From Mycobacterium vicinigordonae (GTDB taxonomy: Bacteria > Actinomycetota > Actinomycetes > Mycobacteriales > Mycobacteriaceae), in NCBI RefSeq assembly GCF_013466425.1, contig NZ_CP059165.1, positions 2,666,001 to 2,730,000 on the forward strand: a stretch of 64,000 bases of DNA, read 5' to 3'. Shown here piece after piece: positions 44,743 through 54,259 of the stretch. Numbering within the stretch: the stretch's first letter is position 1; each line of letters begins with the position of its first letter. A program made the translations under genes and the position numbers. Under the pieces are notes generated by a model. It was not told the origin of the DNA, searched no databases, and saw only the letters and a list, made by a program, of their open reading frames with translations.

Positions 44743-46224
44743 ATGCGTATCGCGGGTGATATCGATCTCCAGCAGCTGTACCGCAATCGATTCGGCCATG
44801 ACGCCGACTCGCGATCTGCAATATGGAGAGTATTGGTCCAAGACTTCTTTCAGGCATGGGTCAGACGCAGCGACACCGTACTTGACCTAGGTTGTGGTTA
44901 CGGCGAGTTTCTTAACCACATAACCGCGGCTCGACGTATCGGGGTCGATCTGAACCCGGATACTGCCAAAATGGTGAACAGCGGGGTCGAGTTTCATCAC
45001 AGTCGAGCCGACAAGCTTGACTTCCTTTCTGAGGATTCGGTTGACGTCGTTTTCAGCAGCAATCTGTTAGAGCATCTGCAAACCAAGGAGGAAGTGGAAC
45101 GCACCATCGCCGAAGTGCGGCGAGTGTTGAAACCGGGCGGCCACTTCATCGCGCTAGGTCCCAATATTCGCTTTCTACCCGGCGAATATTGGGACTATTG
45201 GGACCATACTGTACCTATCAGTGATCGCTCCTTGAGTGAGCTACTACAAATTAACCAATTCGAAGTGCTGGAAAACTACGAACGTTTTCTTCCGTACTCG
45301 ATGTACTCACCGTTGCCGAAGTCGCCGTTTCTGGTCCAGCTGTACCTGCGCTCACGATCAGCCTGGCCGCTAATTGGGAAGCAGTTCTTGATCCGTGCCC
45401 GGAAGATGGCAACTCTCCCAGACCAGCAAGAGCAGCTCATCAGTGTGGTCATCCCGGTGTACAACGAGGGCGAGAACATTCAAGTCTGCATCAGGCGGCT
45501 TAACGAGGCACTATCCGGCACACCGCACGAACTGATTATCTGCTACGACTTCGACGAAGACACCACGCTGCCCGCAATCGAGGCGATGGCCGACCGGCCT
45601 TCCACCGTCCGTTTGGTTAGAAACTCGCTGGGCAAGGGGGTGGCCAATGCGTTGATTGCCGGTTTTGCCGCTGCCGCGGGCGACGTCGTCGTCACCAGCA
45701 TGGCAGATTTGTCGGACCCGCCCGCAGTTATTCCTTTGATGGCAGCGAAGATTCGCGACGAAGGTGCCGACGTTGTCAGTGGATCACGGTATATGCGTGG
45801 CGGCTCCCAGCAAGGGGGGCCGCGGTTGAAGACCCTGATGTCGAGAACGGCCGGGCTAAGTCTGCACTACGTAGGGCGCCTACCCACCCGCGACGCAACG
45901 ACCAACTTCCGTGGATATAGTCGCCGATTTCTGCAAGACGTAGCAGTGGAGAGCGTCCGTGGCTTCGAGGTGGGCTTGGAGCTCACCACCAAAGCGCACC
46001 TTCTCGGTTATCGAGTAGATGAGGTTCCGAGCAGCTGGGTGGACCGGACTGCCGGCACCAGCAGGTTCGACCTCGCCGGATGGTTGCCTGCCTATCTGCA
46101 TTGGTATGGGCTGGCCATGCGGCGGCCGTTGCTGCGTTGGACCGGTGGAGGGCTTGCCTCATTAGGGGTGCTAGGTCTATTGCGTCGGAAGCAAAGCGAC
46201 AGTAGTCAAACTCGGAAGTTGTGA
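44743..46224 (+). CDS. Methyltransferase-GT2 fusion protein
   Basis: One open frame of 493 residues joins two enzymes. Residues 1-215 form a class I SAM methyltransferase (motif I VLDLGCGYGEF at 46-56, with SSNLLEHL following). Residues 233-460 form a GT2 glycosyltransferase like dolichyl-phosphate mannose synthase: ISVVIPVYNEGENI, the acidic DFDEDT at 269-274, DLSDPPAVIP and SRYMRGG. A hydrophobic C-terminal stretch (GGGLASLGVLGLL) could touch the membrane. An internal ATG at 45406 could start the GT2 part alone. The fusion suggests that methylation and glycosyl transfer act on the same acceptor. Confidence 0.86.
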   Translation: MRIAGDIDLQQLYRNRFGHDADSRSAIWRVLVQDFFQAWVRRSDTVLDLGCGYGEFLNHITAARRIGVDLNPDTAKMVNSGVEFHHSRADKLDFLSEDSVDVVFSSNLLEHLQTKEEVERTIAEVRRVLKPGGHFIALGPNIRFLPGEYWDYWDHTVPISDRSLSELLQINQFEVLENYERFLPYSMYSPLPKSPFLVQLYLRSRSAWPLIGKQFLIRARKMATLPDQQEQLISVVIPVYNEGENIQVCIRRLNEALSGTPHELIICYDFDEDTTLPAIEAMADRPSTVRLVRNSLGKGVANALIAGFAAAAGDVVVTSMADLSDPPAVIPLMAAKIRDEGADVVSGSRYMRGGSQQGGPRLKTLMSRTAGLSLHYVGRLPTRDATTNFRGYSRRFLQDVAVESVRGFEVGLELTTKAHLLGYRVDEVPSSWVDRTAGTSRFDLAGWLPAYLHWYGLAMRRPLLRWTGGGLASLGVLGLLRRKQSDSSQTRKL

Positions 46225-46273
46225 CGCAATTCGTTGCCAGCGCAGAGTACACAACTCTGGGAAAGAGTAGTCA

Positions 46274-47881
46274 ATGGCTGAGCAAGATGATCAACAACAC
46301 TCGCCGATAGATGCGAATACCCGCACTGCGGATTCTGTCTTGAATGCTAGTTGCGATGCTACAACGAGCTCGGCCGAGTCTTTATCCGAGTCGCCGCCAC
46401 ATCCAAAAGTTTCATTCGGACTGCTGGCAGCGGTTGCATGCGTGGTGCTCGGTGCAAAGCTTCTAGTAATCTCGGTACTCGGTTCTCCATCACCGCTTTT
46501 AGATCAATGGGACGGAGAGGGCGACAATTTATATGTTCCCTATTTGAGGGATGAGTTGACAATTTCGCACCTCTTTGCATCGCATAACGAACATCAAATT
46601 GTCCTCTTTCGTTTGCTGGCACTATTTCATTTAGAACTGGCAGGAGAATGGAACCCGCGTCTGGAGATGATTCTTGGCGCATTAATTCATGTCGTCGTAG
46701 TTACCTGGTTAGTAGCGCTGCTCATACCGCTAATCTCTCCGCAGCGCCGACTGCTTTCTGCCTGCTTTATCGCTTTCGTCTTTGCGCTACCAATCGGCTA
46801 TGAAAACCTACTCTGGGGCTTCCAGGACCAGATCTATTTTTCGTTACTTTTCGGTCTCGCGACCATCGCCGCATTTGTCGTCGCAGAGCCTTTCTCTTTG
46901 CGGTGGTTTGGTGGTTTGACCGCTGCGGTACTGAGTTACTTCTCCTTTGCGACAGGGGTAGCCGCGATCCTCGTCGCCGGTGCCCTAATCAGCCTACAAA
47001 TGGGAACCCGTGTCAGGAGGCGGCGTGGGCGCGAATATGCAGGACTTTTCGTGTTGGCGTTGATAGCTGGAATGATGATCCTGTGGACAATATCGCGCGC
47101 GAATTCAACGACCACCACTCCGTTGGCATTCATTATCGGATTTGTTGTACTCGCCGGCCCGACCATAGTGGGAACAATTGTCATCCAAATACCGGTTATC
47201 TGGTTTATTAAACACACGGTAGCAAGGCGCCCAGTAATCTCTGACCCGGCTTGGGTAGCAATTGGAATTGCTGGATGGGTTTTACTACAGCTCGTATTGA
47301 TCGCCTACGGGCGCGGGACTGTTTTTGGTGTCCGGTACTTAGATATACTCTTACCGATGTATCCAGTAGCGCTTGTAGCTGTATTCACATATGCCGATGC
47401 GACACGCGGTATGCAATTTGAAAAATATACCAGACGCGCCAGTGTCGCTTGGGTTTTTGGGATAGTAACGGCTGTCGCATTATTGGGCTACTTCGCTTCG
47501 ATTCTCCAGTCGATCGACTGGTCTAGGTCGGCAAACCAGCAGATGTCAAAAGTGCAAGCATATCTTCACACCGGAGACCGCAACGATCTCAGGCCAAAAG
47601 TCGGCGGCGGCAACACCGTGGATGTCTCTTTTCCCAATGCTCAGAAACTGGCATCAATTCTTGACAAGCGCGATATCAGGGCCATCCTGCCGCCCCAACT
47701 CCGTCCTGCCGACGCAGACATCGGTCAGGCTCGAAACCGCATGTGGCTTCGCGGTAGGTTTGCCAGTTCCACCGCAGCGACAATGCACGTCGTCCTCTCC
47801 ATTGGCCCGGCATTTCTAGCAGTAGGTGTGGGTCTGTTCTTTGCGATTGGCGCAAGACGGAAAGCTTTCGCGGCAGACTAA
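46274..47881 (+). CDS. Large polytopic membrane protein, possible GT-C-like enzyme
   Basis: This 535-residue protein has a Ser/Thr-rich cytosolic N-terminus of about 45 residues and about ten to twelve membrane helices. After the first helix there is an outer loop with SPLLDQWDGEGDNLYVPYLRD and ASHNEHQIVLFRLL. An acidic outer loop placed just after helix 1 is the usual site for GT-C active residues, but no family can be named with confidence. Codon usage is visibly A/T-richer than in core genes. It corresponds in place and type to the membrane genes of the M. tuberculosis Rv1500s region. It is 49 bases after the fusion gene. Confidence 0.82.
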   Translation: MAEQDDQQHSPIDANTRTADSVLNASCDATTSSAESLSESPPHPKVSFGLLAAVACVVLGAKLLVISVLGSPSPLLDQWDGEGDNLYVPYLRDELTISHLFASHNEHQIVLFRLLALFHLELAGEWNPRLEMILGALIHVVVVTWLVALLIPLISPQRRLLSACFIAFVFALPIGYENLLWGFQDQIYFSLLFGLATIAAFVVAEPFSLRWFGGLTAAVLSYFSFATGVAAILVAGALISLQMGTRVRRRRGREYAGLFVLALIAGMMILWTISRANSTTTTPLAFIIGFVVLAGPTIVGTIVIQIPVIWFIKHTVARRPVISDPAWVAIGIAGWVLLQLVLIAYGRGTVFGVRYLDILLPMYPVALVAVFTYADATRGMQFEKYTRRASVAWVFGIVTAVALLGYFASILQSIDWSRSANQQMSKVQAYLHTGDRNDLRPKVGGGNTVDVSFPNAQKLASILDKRDIRAILPPQLRPADADIGQARNRMWLRGRFASSTAATMHVVLSIGPAFLAVGVGLFFAIGARRKAFAAD

Positions 47882-47963
47882 CCGCGAGGAGCGCGACGAG
47901 ATCTCAGATTAGCGGTAAAGATATCCGCGCTGAACCAGTCGCTGCCGGCTTCAGCATTTGCCG

Positions 47964-48080
47964 TCAGACCCGAGACAGCGACGCGGCGAAGACCTCTACA
48001 CCCTCATCTCGGATGAGCGTGTCCAGATTCTCAGTTTGGTATATCTGCGATCGGTAACCGTGTTGTCTTGAACAGGCTCG
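47964..48080 (-). pseudogene. Possible C-terminal remnant of a lost gene
   Basis: In the 200-base gap between the membrane protein and the FkbM gene, one minus-strand frame reads GYRSQIYQTENLDTLIRD followed by EGVEVFAASLSRV and a stop. Its amino-acid composition looks like a true protein C-terminus and unlike random high-GC translation. No start is available without running through the FkbM gene in another frame. It may be what is left of a deleted island gene. Confidence 0.3.
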
Positions 48081-48081
48081 A

Positions 48082-48813
48082 TCAGTTGACTTCCCGGAAA
48101 AAAATTCCGTCAGCTTGGAGCATTCTTCCGTTCCGCATATCGGTGAAGCAGGGCCGCAAGCCTGTTGGGGTGAAACCCAGCGAGGCGGCGATATCCAGGG
48201 CCTCGCGTATGAGTGTCCCTCCTTCGTACAAGGGTAGGAAGGAAAGTTCAAGTTGTATTCCGGCACAATAGTTTTGAATTGTTTCACCGCCGCCGGCGAG
48301 AACTTCTTTTTCAAACCCTTGGACGTCGATCTTTAGGAACGCGACATCAGACGGCTGTAGGATATCAGCAGCCACTGAATCGAGGCGCCTTACGGGAACT
48401 TCTTCGGTGCCAACATAATTGGCCGGAGGATAGGCTTCCTGATGACTCTTGAGCATCGGTAGCACCGAACTACTTTCACCCGCGTTGCCCGCGACGTTGA
48501 TGGAAATGGTTCCGTCGGAATCGCCCAGTGCGCTGCGATGGCATTCCCATCGCGGATCGGTTGACGCCCTGCGCTCCAAGATGGCGTAAGGCCCAGATAG
48601 CGGTTCGAACGAGACAATGCGGCCTTGGAAGCCCGCTGCACGCAAATCGCTCGCGTATTGCCCGGAGTTTGCACCAATGTCAAGAATTACAGTTACCCGG
48701 TGGGATTCGAGTTGGCGCATAAAATTGCGCTCAAAGTCCCAGTCGGGGCGGTAGCGGGATAACTCGATACCACTGCGGCGCAATAGGTTACGAGCGCGGT
48801 GTGAGAATTTCAC
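48082..48813 (-). CDS. FkbM-family SAM methyltransferase (Rv1513-like)
   Basis: This 243-residue O-methyltransferase of the FkbM family has motif I VILDIGANSGQYASDL, the FEPL segment (IVSFEPLSGPYAILE) and the active-region KIDVQGFEKEVL. It probably methylates a sugar hydroxyl of the glycolipid. The length equals that recalled for Rv1513, which likewise follows gmdA-epiA. GTG 48813 gives MKFSHRARNLLRR. It is 40 bases after epiA. Confidence 0.9.
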   Translation of the reverse strand: MKFSHRARNLLRRSGIELSRYRPDWDFERNFMRQLESHRVTVILDIGANSGQYASDLRAAGFQGRIVSFEPLSGPYAILERRASTDPRWECHRSALGDSDGTISINVAGNAGESSSVLPMLKSHQEAYPPANYVGTEEVPVRRLDSVAADILQPSDVAFLKIDVQGFEKEVLAGGGETIQNYCAGIQLELSFLPLYEGGTLIREALDIAASLGFTPTGLRPCFTDMRNGRMLQADGIFFREVN

Positions 48814-48853
48814 TGCGCCACAGTAACACGCAAAACCGCTGTGTACGGCTGCT

Positions 48854-49822
48854 TCATTGCCGCACTGTGTTTGCGTTCTCACGGTACCAAGCCACCGTGG
48901 CCTCGATTCCGTCACGAAGTGAGATTCCAGGTCTCCAACCGGCCTGCTGAAGTACTGAAACATCCAGTAGCTTGCGTGGCGTTCCATCGGGTTTGCTTTT
49001 GTCCCAGCGGGTTTCACCGCTGTAGCCAACAGCCGCGGCGACCAGCTCGGCGATCTCGCTGATCGTGTGGTCGACACCAGTGCCAACGTTGACCTGTTGC
49101 GGTCCATCGAAGTGTTCCAGCAGGTAGAGACACGCACTCGCCAGATCATCGACATGTAGTAGCTCGCGGCGCGGAGTTCCGGTGCCCCAGTTGGTTACTT
49201 CCGGCTTGCCACTCGCCTTCGCGTCCTCGTATCTGCGGATTAGCGCCGGAAGCAGATGTGAGCCGGATGGAGAGAAATTATCGCCAGGGCCATAGAGGTT
49301 GGTGGGCATCGCCGAAATCCACGGCAGACCGTGCTGGCGTCGTATTGCCTGCACCTGCAGAATGCCGGCGATTTTTGCAATCGCATAGGCATCATTCGTT
49401 GGTTCCAGAGGTCCGGTGAGGAGGGCGCTTTCTGGGATGGGCTGTGGGCTGAACTTGGGATAGATGCATGAGGAGCCGAGGAATAGCAAGCGCGGGACGT
49501 GCGCCGACACGGCGGCGTCGAGCAAATTTACCTGGATCTGCAGGTTTTCGGAGAGAAAATCAGCGGGACGCGTGCTGTTGGCCATGATGCCGCCGACCCT
49601 GGCCGCCGCATCAATGACGACACTTGGTCTCGATTCGCGGATGAAGTCGAACGTCGCGGCCCTGTCGGTCAAATCGACTTCGCTGCGGGACTTAAGGATC
49701 AGGTTGGTGAAGCCCTCGCTGGTGAATTGGCGCACCAGGGCAGACCCGACCAGTCCGCGGTGGCCAGCGATGTAGACCGGGACGGCGCGGTCGAGTTTGC
49801 CGACCGCAGTGTTCGCACTCAT
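48854..49822 (-). CDS. epiA: EpiA, GDP-L-fucose synthase family
   Basis: This 322-residue SDR (GMER family) has the cofactor motif [15 protein letters not shown], Ser in [15 protein letters not shown] and Tyr/Lys in [11 protein letters not shown]. The family epimerises and reduces GDP-4-keto-6-deoxy-mannose, the product of GmdA, to GDP-L-fucose. The start overlaps the gmdA stop (ATGA), so the two are made together. L-fucose is reported in M. kansasii-type lipooligosaccharides. Confidence 0.93.
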   Translation of the reverse strand: MSANTAVGKLDRAVPVYIAGHRGLVGSALVRQFTSEGFTNLILKSRSEVDLTDRAATFDFIRESRPSVVIDAAARVGGIMANSTRPADFLSENLQIQVNLLDAAVSAHVPRLLFLGSSCIYPKFSPQPIPESALLTGPLEPTNDAYAIAKIAGILQVQAIRRQHGLPWISAMPTNLYGPGDNFSPSGSHLLPALIRRYEDAKASGKPEVTNWGTGTPRRELLHVDDLASACLYLLEHFDGPQQVNVGTGVDHTISEIAELVAAAVGYSGETRWDKSKPDGTPRKLLDVSVLQQAGWRPGISLRDGIEATVAWYRENANTVRQ

Positions 49823-50841
49823 GTCAGGCCTGAGGGCACTGGTTTGTCTATCCACGGTTTGCCCTCGCACTCGAGCGCGGCAATGTCGGCGTCGACCATG
49901 ATTCGTGCAAGCTCGCCCGTGTGCACGGAAGCTCGCCACCCAAGGGCGTCGGCTGCTTTGGACGCGTCACCGATCAGAGAATCGACTTCGGTGGGCCGCA
50001 AATAGCGCTCGTCAAACTTGACATGCTCCTGCCAGTCGAGTCCGGCATGCTCGAATGCCGTCTGGGCAAACTCTTGCACGGTGTATCCGCGCCCGGTCGC
50101 GAGTACGTAGTCATCGGGCTCCGAAGCCTGCAGCATCCGCCACATGCCTTCGACGTATTCAGGCGCGTAACCCCAATCGCGGACCGCGTCGAGGTTGCCC
50201 ATGTAGACGTCGGATTGGATCCCTGCTTTGATGCGGGCTACCGCTCGCGTAATCTTCCGAGTCACGAATGTCTCACCGCGACGGGGTGATTCGTGATTAA
50301 ACAAGATGCCATTGACTGCGAACAGCCCATAAGCCTCGCGATAGTTACGTGTCACCCAGTACGAGTAAACTTTTGCGGCGCCGTAGGGGGATCGCGGATA
50401 GAACGGTGTCAGCTCGTTCTGAGGCGGGGGCGACGCACCGAACATCTCGGATGAAGATGCCTGGTAGAACCGGCACTGAACCCGGGAAAGGCGAACGGCC
50501 TCTAGCAAACGCATAGATCCCGTACCCGTGGTGTCGCCGGTATGAACGGGTTCGTCAAAGCTGACTCGCACATGCGATTGCGCCGCAAGGTTGTAGACCT
50601 CGTCGGGTTCGATCGTGCTCAGCAAGGTCACTAGGCGGGTTCCGTCAATCAAGTCGCCGTAGTGCAGGAACAGGCGTGCACCCGATTCGTGGGGGTCGAC
50701 GTACAGGTGGTCGATACGCGACGTGTTGAACGTCGAAGCCCTACGGATCAGCCCATGTACCTCGTAGCCCTTGCTCAGCAGAAGTTCGGCGAGATATGAA
50801 CCATCCTGTCCCGTGATTCCGGTGATCAGGGCTCGTTTCAT
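49819..50841 (-). CDS. gmdA: GmdA, GDP-mannose 4,6-dehydratase
   Basis: This 340-residue SDR makes GDP-4-keto-6-deoxy-D-mannose. The cofactor motif is [18 protein letters not shown]; catalytic Tyr/Lys lie in [12 protein letters not shown]; the Ser/Glu pair is in [10 protein letters not shown]; and the GMD-specific [16 protein letters not shown] is present. It is first in the gmdA-epiA-fkbM operon. In M. tuberculosis (Rv1511-Rv1513) the same block is on the other strand relative to meaB-lipL. Confidence 0.95.
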   Translation of the reverse strand: MKRALITGITGQDGSYLAELLLSKGYEVHGLIRRASTFNTSRIDHLYVDPHESGARLFLHYGDLIDGTRLVTLLSTIEPDEVYNLAAQSHVRVSFDEPVHTGDTTGTGSMRLLEAVRLSRVQCRFYQASSSEMFGASPPPQNELTPFYPRSPYGAAKVYSYWVTRNYREAYGLFAVNGILFNHESPRRGETFVTRKITRAVARIKAGIQSDVYMGNLDAVRDWGYAPEYVEGMWRMLQASEPDDYVLATGRGYTVQEFAQTAFEHAGLDWQEHVKFDERYLRPTEVDSLIGDASKAADALGWRASVHTGELARIMVDADIAALECEGKPWIDKPVPSGLT

Positions 50842-51299
50842 CGGATTCCTACGCGTCCCATGGTAACCGTCCTGCTCCTTGCGTTGGTGTACCTGGCGTG
50901 CCCCCATAGTTGCTTCATACTAGATGTCGACTGGCAAGCAACCGGGTAATACTGGGGCTCAGGCCGCCGCGTCGGTGCCGCTTCGATAGGGATCGAATCT
51001 GCGCTGCGGTGGCTTGCTACTCGACGAGCTCCGCAGCGATCATTGGCTGGCCCCTTTGGAGTCGAACGGTCTGGACCGGTCCCGGCTTCCTGAAGCACGT
51101 TCGAGTCCAACCGTTGCCGCCGACGGGATGGGGATGTCAATTCCAACGCTGCATTTTCTTTGTTGGCAGTAATCACTTTCTGATGCCACATTCGACGATC
51201 GTAGTGTGACTTGGCAGTGTGCGATCTGGCGCTGGTTCGCACGGTCGCCTTGCGGATACAAAAATGTTAACGAGTTTTGACTTGTGACGAAGTGTTATA
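50842..51299. other. Non-coding region upstream of gmdA
   Basis: These 458 bases hold no gene I can support; the frames here have random-looking composition. A promoter for the gmdA operon is expected near its left end on the minus strand. The right end is A/T-rich (around 51260-51300), next to the stop codon of the following gene. No repeat or IS end was recognised. Confidence 0.5.
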
Positions 51300-51959
51300 T
51301 CAATTTTCAGAATTGGCACTCAACTCGATGACGACAGAGTCCATACCTGCGCGGATTAATGCGCTGGGAAATGCGGCTCGCGCTGCGCTCGTAATCGCAT
51401 CGAGTTCAGGGAAGCCGGCAAGACCCGAGCCGAAGAGGCGGAGATCGTCGATCACTACCGTCGTTCCTGCTGGCGTTACGGTTGCGAGGCGGCCCAGTGT
51501 CGACTCCGCTGGCTCCATTTCAGCCCCTTCTGCGGTGCCAGGGCCGGAGAAATGCCCATCAAGAAATACTAGTGGAGGTGCCGGGCAGCTCGCGATAATC
51601 TTCGGGATTTCGACGAGCGAGTCGCCGTGGATAATGTTGATGTTGGGGTTTTGTGCGAACTTCCGCTCGGCGGCAGCATATAGCTCATCGTGCAGTTCGA
51701 CCGAGAACACCTGATCCACGTGCGGGGCCATGAACGCAGTCGTTGCGCCCTTATATGTACCGGCTTCGACGAAGATTCGATGCCCACGTGACTGCAGCAC
51801 ATGAAGAAGATGGCGGTGCTTTGCAGCCGCTGGTGGCGAGACGAGGTGTTCGCCTCGAAGCCACGCGTACACGGCTGCGCGGCGGGTGGGCTCCAACGAC
51901 TTCGATCTACCGCCGGCGTGCAACGCGACTCCCGCTAGGTGACGCCTAATGAATGCCAT
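51300..51959 (-). CDS. Class I SAM-dependent methyltransferase-like protein
   Basis: The 219-residue product has a Rossmann-like core with motif I FVEAGTYKGATTAFMA, an acidic motif II (QVFSVELHDELYAAAERKF) and PLVFLDGHFSGPGTAEG, a layout seen in TylF/cephalosporin-hydroxylase-like methyltransferases. The substrate is unknown; a sugar hydroxyl is likely from context. It is isolated, with non-coding stretches of more than 450 bases on both sides. Confidence 0.78.
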   Translation of the reverse strand: MAFIRRHLAGVALHAGGRSKSLEPTRRAAVYAWLRGEHLVSPPAAAKHRHLLHVLQSRGHRIFVEAGTYKGATTAFMAPHVDQVFSVELHDELYAAAERKFAQNPNINIIHGDSLVEIPKIIASCPAPPLVFLDGHFSGPGTAEGAEMEPAESTLGRLATVTPAGTTVVIDDLRLFGSGLAGFPELDAITSAARAAFPSALIRAGMDSVVIELSANSEN

Positions 51960-52451
51960 AGCTGCTGACCATAGCTGCGACTACCACTCGGCAACACAGG
52001 TTTAACCAAAAACCGCTGGTGAAATGATGTCGCCTGCGGGGGCGCCAAGGGCGGCATCTCGTGGCAGTGGGCTAGCAGGCGCGTACTTGCGCCTCGGATA
52101 CGAAGGACGCGAGTAACCACCTTTGTCCAAGACGCCAACGGCGCAGCACGGAGCGAGATCGGACACCGCGCTCTCGCAACACTCCTGCGTCCGTCGACCT
52201 GATTTGGTGTCGGGATGCCGAACTGACATTGACGCCATGTTGGGGCTCAGTCCGCTTGAAGGGGCGTTCACGAATACGACGCCAGTGAATGACGTGCTGG
52301 CTCGGGCGCCAGCGCATCAGGCCTCAGAATAGTGATGCGTTCCAGGCGCTGCCTCGTAATCACCTGAAGAGGTTCTTGCGCTGAAATGAATTCGGAGATT
52401 GCGTTAAGAACTCCTAAGACACATTCGTCTAATCTTTCGAATGTTGATATA
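51960..52451. other. Non-coding region between two island genes
   Basis: No gene can be supported in these 492 bases; short open frames are Arg/Ser/Ala-rich without family features. Near the right end, CATTCG (52422-52427) and CGAATG (52438-52443) could form a hairpin, and GTTGATATATCAAC (52443-52456) is a perfect 14-base palindrome over the stop of the glycosyltransferase gene. The region may be a scar of lost genes. Confidence 0.45.
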
Positions 52452-53198
52452 TCAACGTTTGCTCAATGCTCCTATTTTCTTTGGTGTCTTAAAGCCCGCT
52501 ATCTTTCGATTGAAGAGCTCTAAGGCCGATGCCTTGAGATACAGCGGTAGGCGCTTTTCCATCTCTCTGTCTCGACCGTTACTGAGTCCGGAAACGTCGT
52601 TGAAGTTTGCGACTACTATGTCCATGTATTGGATGTCTAGCGCTGGATTTGAGAAACAACGGATATTGAAATCCCAGTCCGCCCAGAGCGGGTATCGCAA
52701 ATTGTAGGGGCCGATACCAGCAAAAAGCTCTCGGCGATAGAACATCGACTGATGACAAATGTTCTTCTCGAACAGCAGACGGTCGAGGTCGAACCGACCG
52801 GCATAGCGAGATGATGTCGACCGCATCAACACATCGCCGTACACCAGGTTGCTAGTCTGGTGTGCGTCGATGAACGCAGCGACTTTCGCCAAAGTCGCAT
52901 CCTCGTACAAGGTGTCGTCGCCGCCGAGGAAGTACACCCACGCTCCGGTGGACTTGTCGACGCCACGGTTCATAGCGTCGTAAACGCCTTTATCGGGATC
53001 ACTTTGAATCACCAGCCTATGTGCCAAGCGGGCGCGGAAGCTTTCCGCGATCTCGACGGTGCTGTCAGTCGATCCGCCATCCACTATGAGTAGTTCGTAG
53101 TCGCTGTAGGTCTGCCGAGCGACGCTCTCGACGGTGGCATGCAAACTCGACGCCACGTTGTAGGTAGGGACGATTATTGAAAACATGGGCTCGGGCAC
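52452..53198 (-). CDS. GT2 glycosyltransferase (Rv1514c-like)
   Basis: This 248-residue GT-A enzyme begins FSIIVPTYNVASSLHATVESV and has the acceptor motif GGSTDSTVEI, DKGVYDAMNRG, the DxD-equivalent LGGDDTLYE and a C-terminal WADWDFNIRCF. It is soluble or peripheral and acts on nucleotide sugars in the cytosol. Start is GTG 53198, or ATG four codons on. It resembles Rv1514c, which follows the gmdA block in M. tuberculosis. Confidence 0.9.
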   Translation of the reverse strand: MPEPMFSIIVPTYNVASSLHATVESVARQTYSDYELLIVDGGSTDSTVEIAESFRARLAHRLVIQSDPDKGVYDAMNRGVDKSTGAWVYFLGGDDTLYEDATLAKVAAFIDAHQTSNLVYGDVLMRSTSSRYAGRFDLDRLLFEKNICHQSMFYRRELFAGIGPYNLRYPLWADWDFNIRCFSNPALDIQYMDIVVANFNDVSGLSNGRDREMEKRLPLYLKASALELFNRKIAGFKTPKKIGALSKR

Positions 53199-53437
53199 GG
53201 CGCGATGCTAGCAGTGGGCCTCCATCTCAGCCGGTGATTGACGATCGAGATCCTAAACTCCTAGCCCAGGGTGCGAAACGCGCTGCCGCCCAGGCTGTGC
53301 GGTCCGCGAACTTGGACTGCAACTAAGGATTTCCCGCCGCCAAGACGCAGACCTGGCGGCTTGAACTCGAACCAGACATATCGACGATTCATCAATGCTC
53401 GGCGTCGCTCAGAACCGCCTCGGGCGAACCGCTACCA

Positions 53438-54259
53438 ATGTACGGTTACTTCGTGTCGTTACTAGTCGCAGTGCCGGTCTTCGGCCAACACGAGTACACA
53501 CACGCCCTTGTCGCCGATTTGGAGCGTGAGGGTGCGGACTATCTCATCATCGACAACCGAGGTGACTACCCAAAGATCGGCAACGAACGGGTGAGCATAC
53601 CGGGGGAGAATCTCGGCTGGGCCAAAGGAAGCGATCTCGGTTTTCGAATTGCGTTCTCCGAGGGCTACTCCCACGCCATGACGCTTAACAACGACACCCG
53701 CGTTTCCAAGGGATTCGTCGCCGGTCTGCTCGATCCCGGCCTGCCAGACGATGCGGGAATCGTCGGCCCGATGATTGACCAGGGGTTTCCTTGCGCCATA
53801 CCTGATCAGCAGCCCGAGGCCGCGAATTATGTCCCGCGGCAACAATTTCGGGCAGTGCCGGCAGTCGAGGGAACGGCGCTGATGATGTCGCGGGAATGTT
53901 GGGACGCCCTCGACGGAATGGATCTCGACAGCTTTGGCCGCTACGGGTGGGGGATCGACCTTGATCTAGCGTTGCGCGCGCGAAATGCTGGATTTGGCGT
54001 TTACGTAACCGAAATGGCTTATATCAATCACTTCGGTGGCAAGACTGCAAAGGCCAATTTCGGAAGCTGGCGATACGAGTGGAACGCCAACTTCGCGTTG
54101 GTGCGCGGGTTGGGACGTGTCCACGGCCGCAAGTGGCGCGACGAATTTCCCGGAGCGCTGATGGGCGAGGGGCCATCTGGATGGCGTGCAAAGGCCATGC
54201 TTACAGCGGCGATGGCGGGGGAGACAGCTGCCCTGGTGGATCGCCGGCGCGGGCTGTAG
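53438..54259 (+). CDS. WbbL2-like rhamnosyltransferase, copy 1
   Basis: This 273-residue GT2 enzyme of the WbbL type has VPVFGQHEYTHALVADLE, the nucleotide-binding DNRGDYP, LNNDTRVSKGF, and VEGTALMMSRECWDAL with GWGIDLDLALRARNAGFGVY. It is a close paralogue of the gene at 59167, and both resemble M. tuberculosis WbbL2 (Rv1525). WbbL2-type enzymes are thought to add rhamnose to glycolipids. Its C-terminus after residue 220 differs from copy 2. Confidence 0.88.
   Translation: MYGYFVSLLVAVPVFGQHEYTHALVADLEREGADYLIIDNRGDYPKIGNERVSIPGENLGWAKGSDLGFRIAFSEGYSHAMTLNNDTRVSKGFVAGLLDPGLPDDAGIVGPMIDQGFPCAIPDQQPEAANYVPRQQFRAVPAVEGTALMMSRECWDALDGMDLDSFGRYGWGIDLDLALRARNAGFGVYVTEMAYINHFGGKTAKANFGSWRYEWNANFALVRGLGRVHGRKWRDEFPGALMGEGPSGWRAKAMLTAAMAGETAALVDRRRGL

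Noticed and set aside
50838..51242. Small frames in the 458-base gap upstream of gmdA
   Set aside because: They are Arg/Ser-rich, lack ribosome sites and show no protein-like segments.
52123..52332. Small plus-strand frame of 69 codons in the 492-base gap
   Set aside because: No motif, no ribosome site and random composition.
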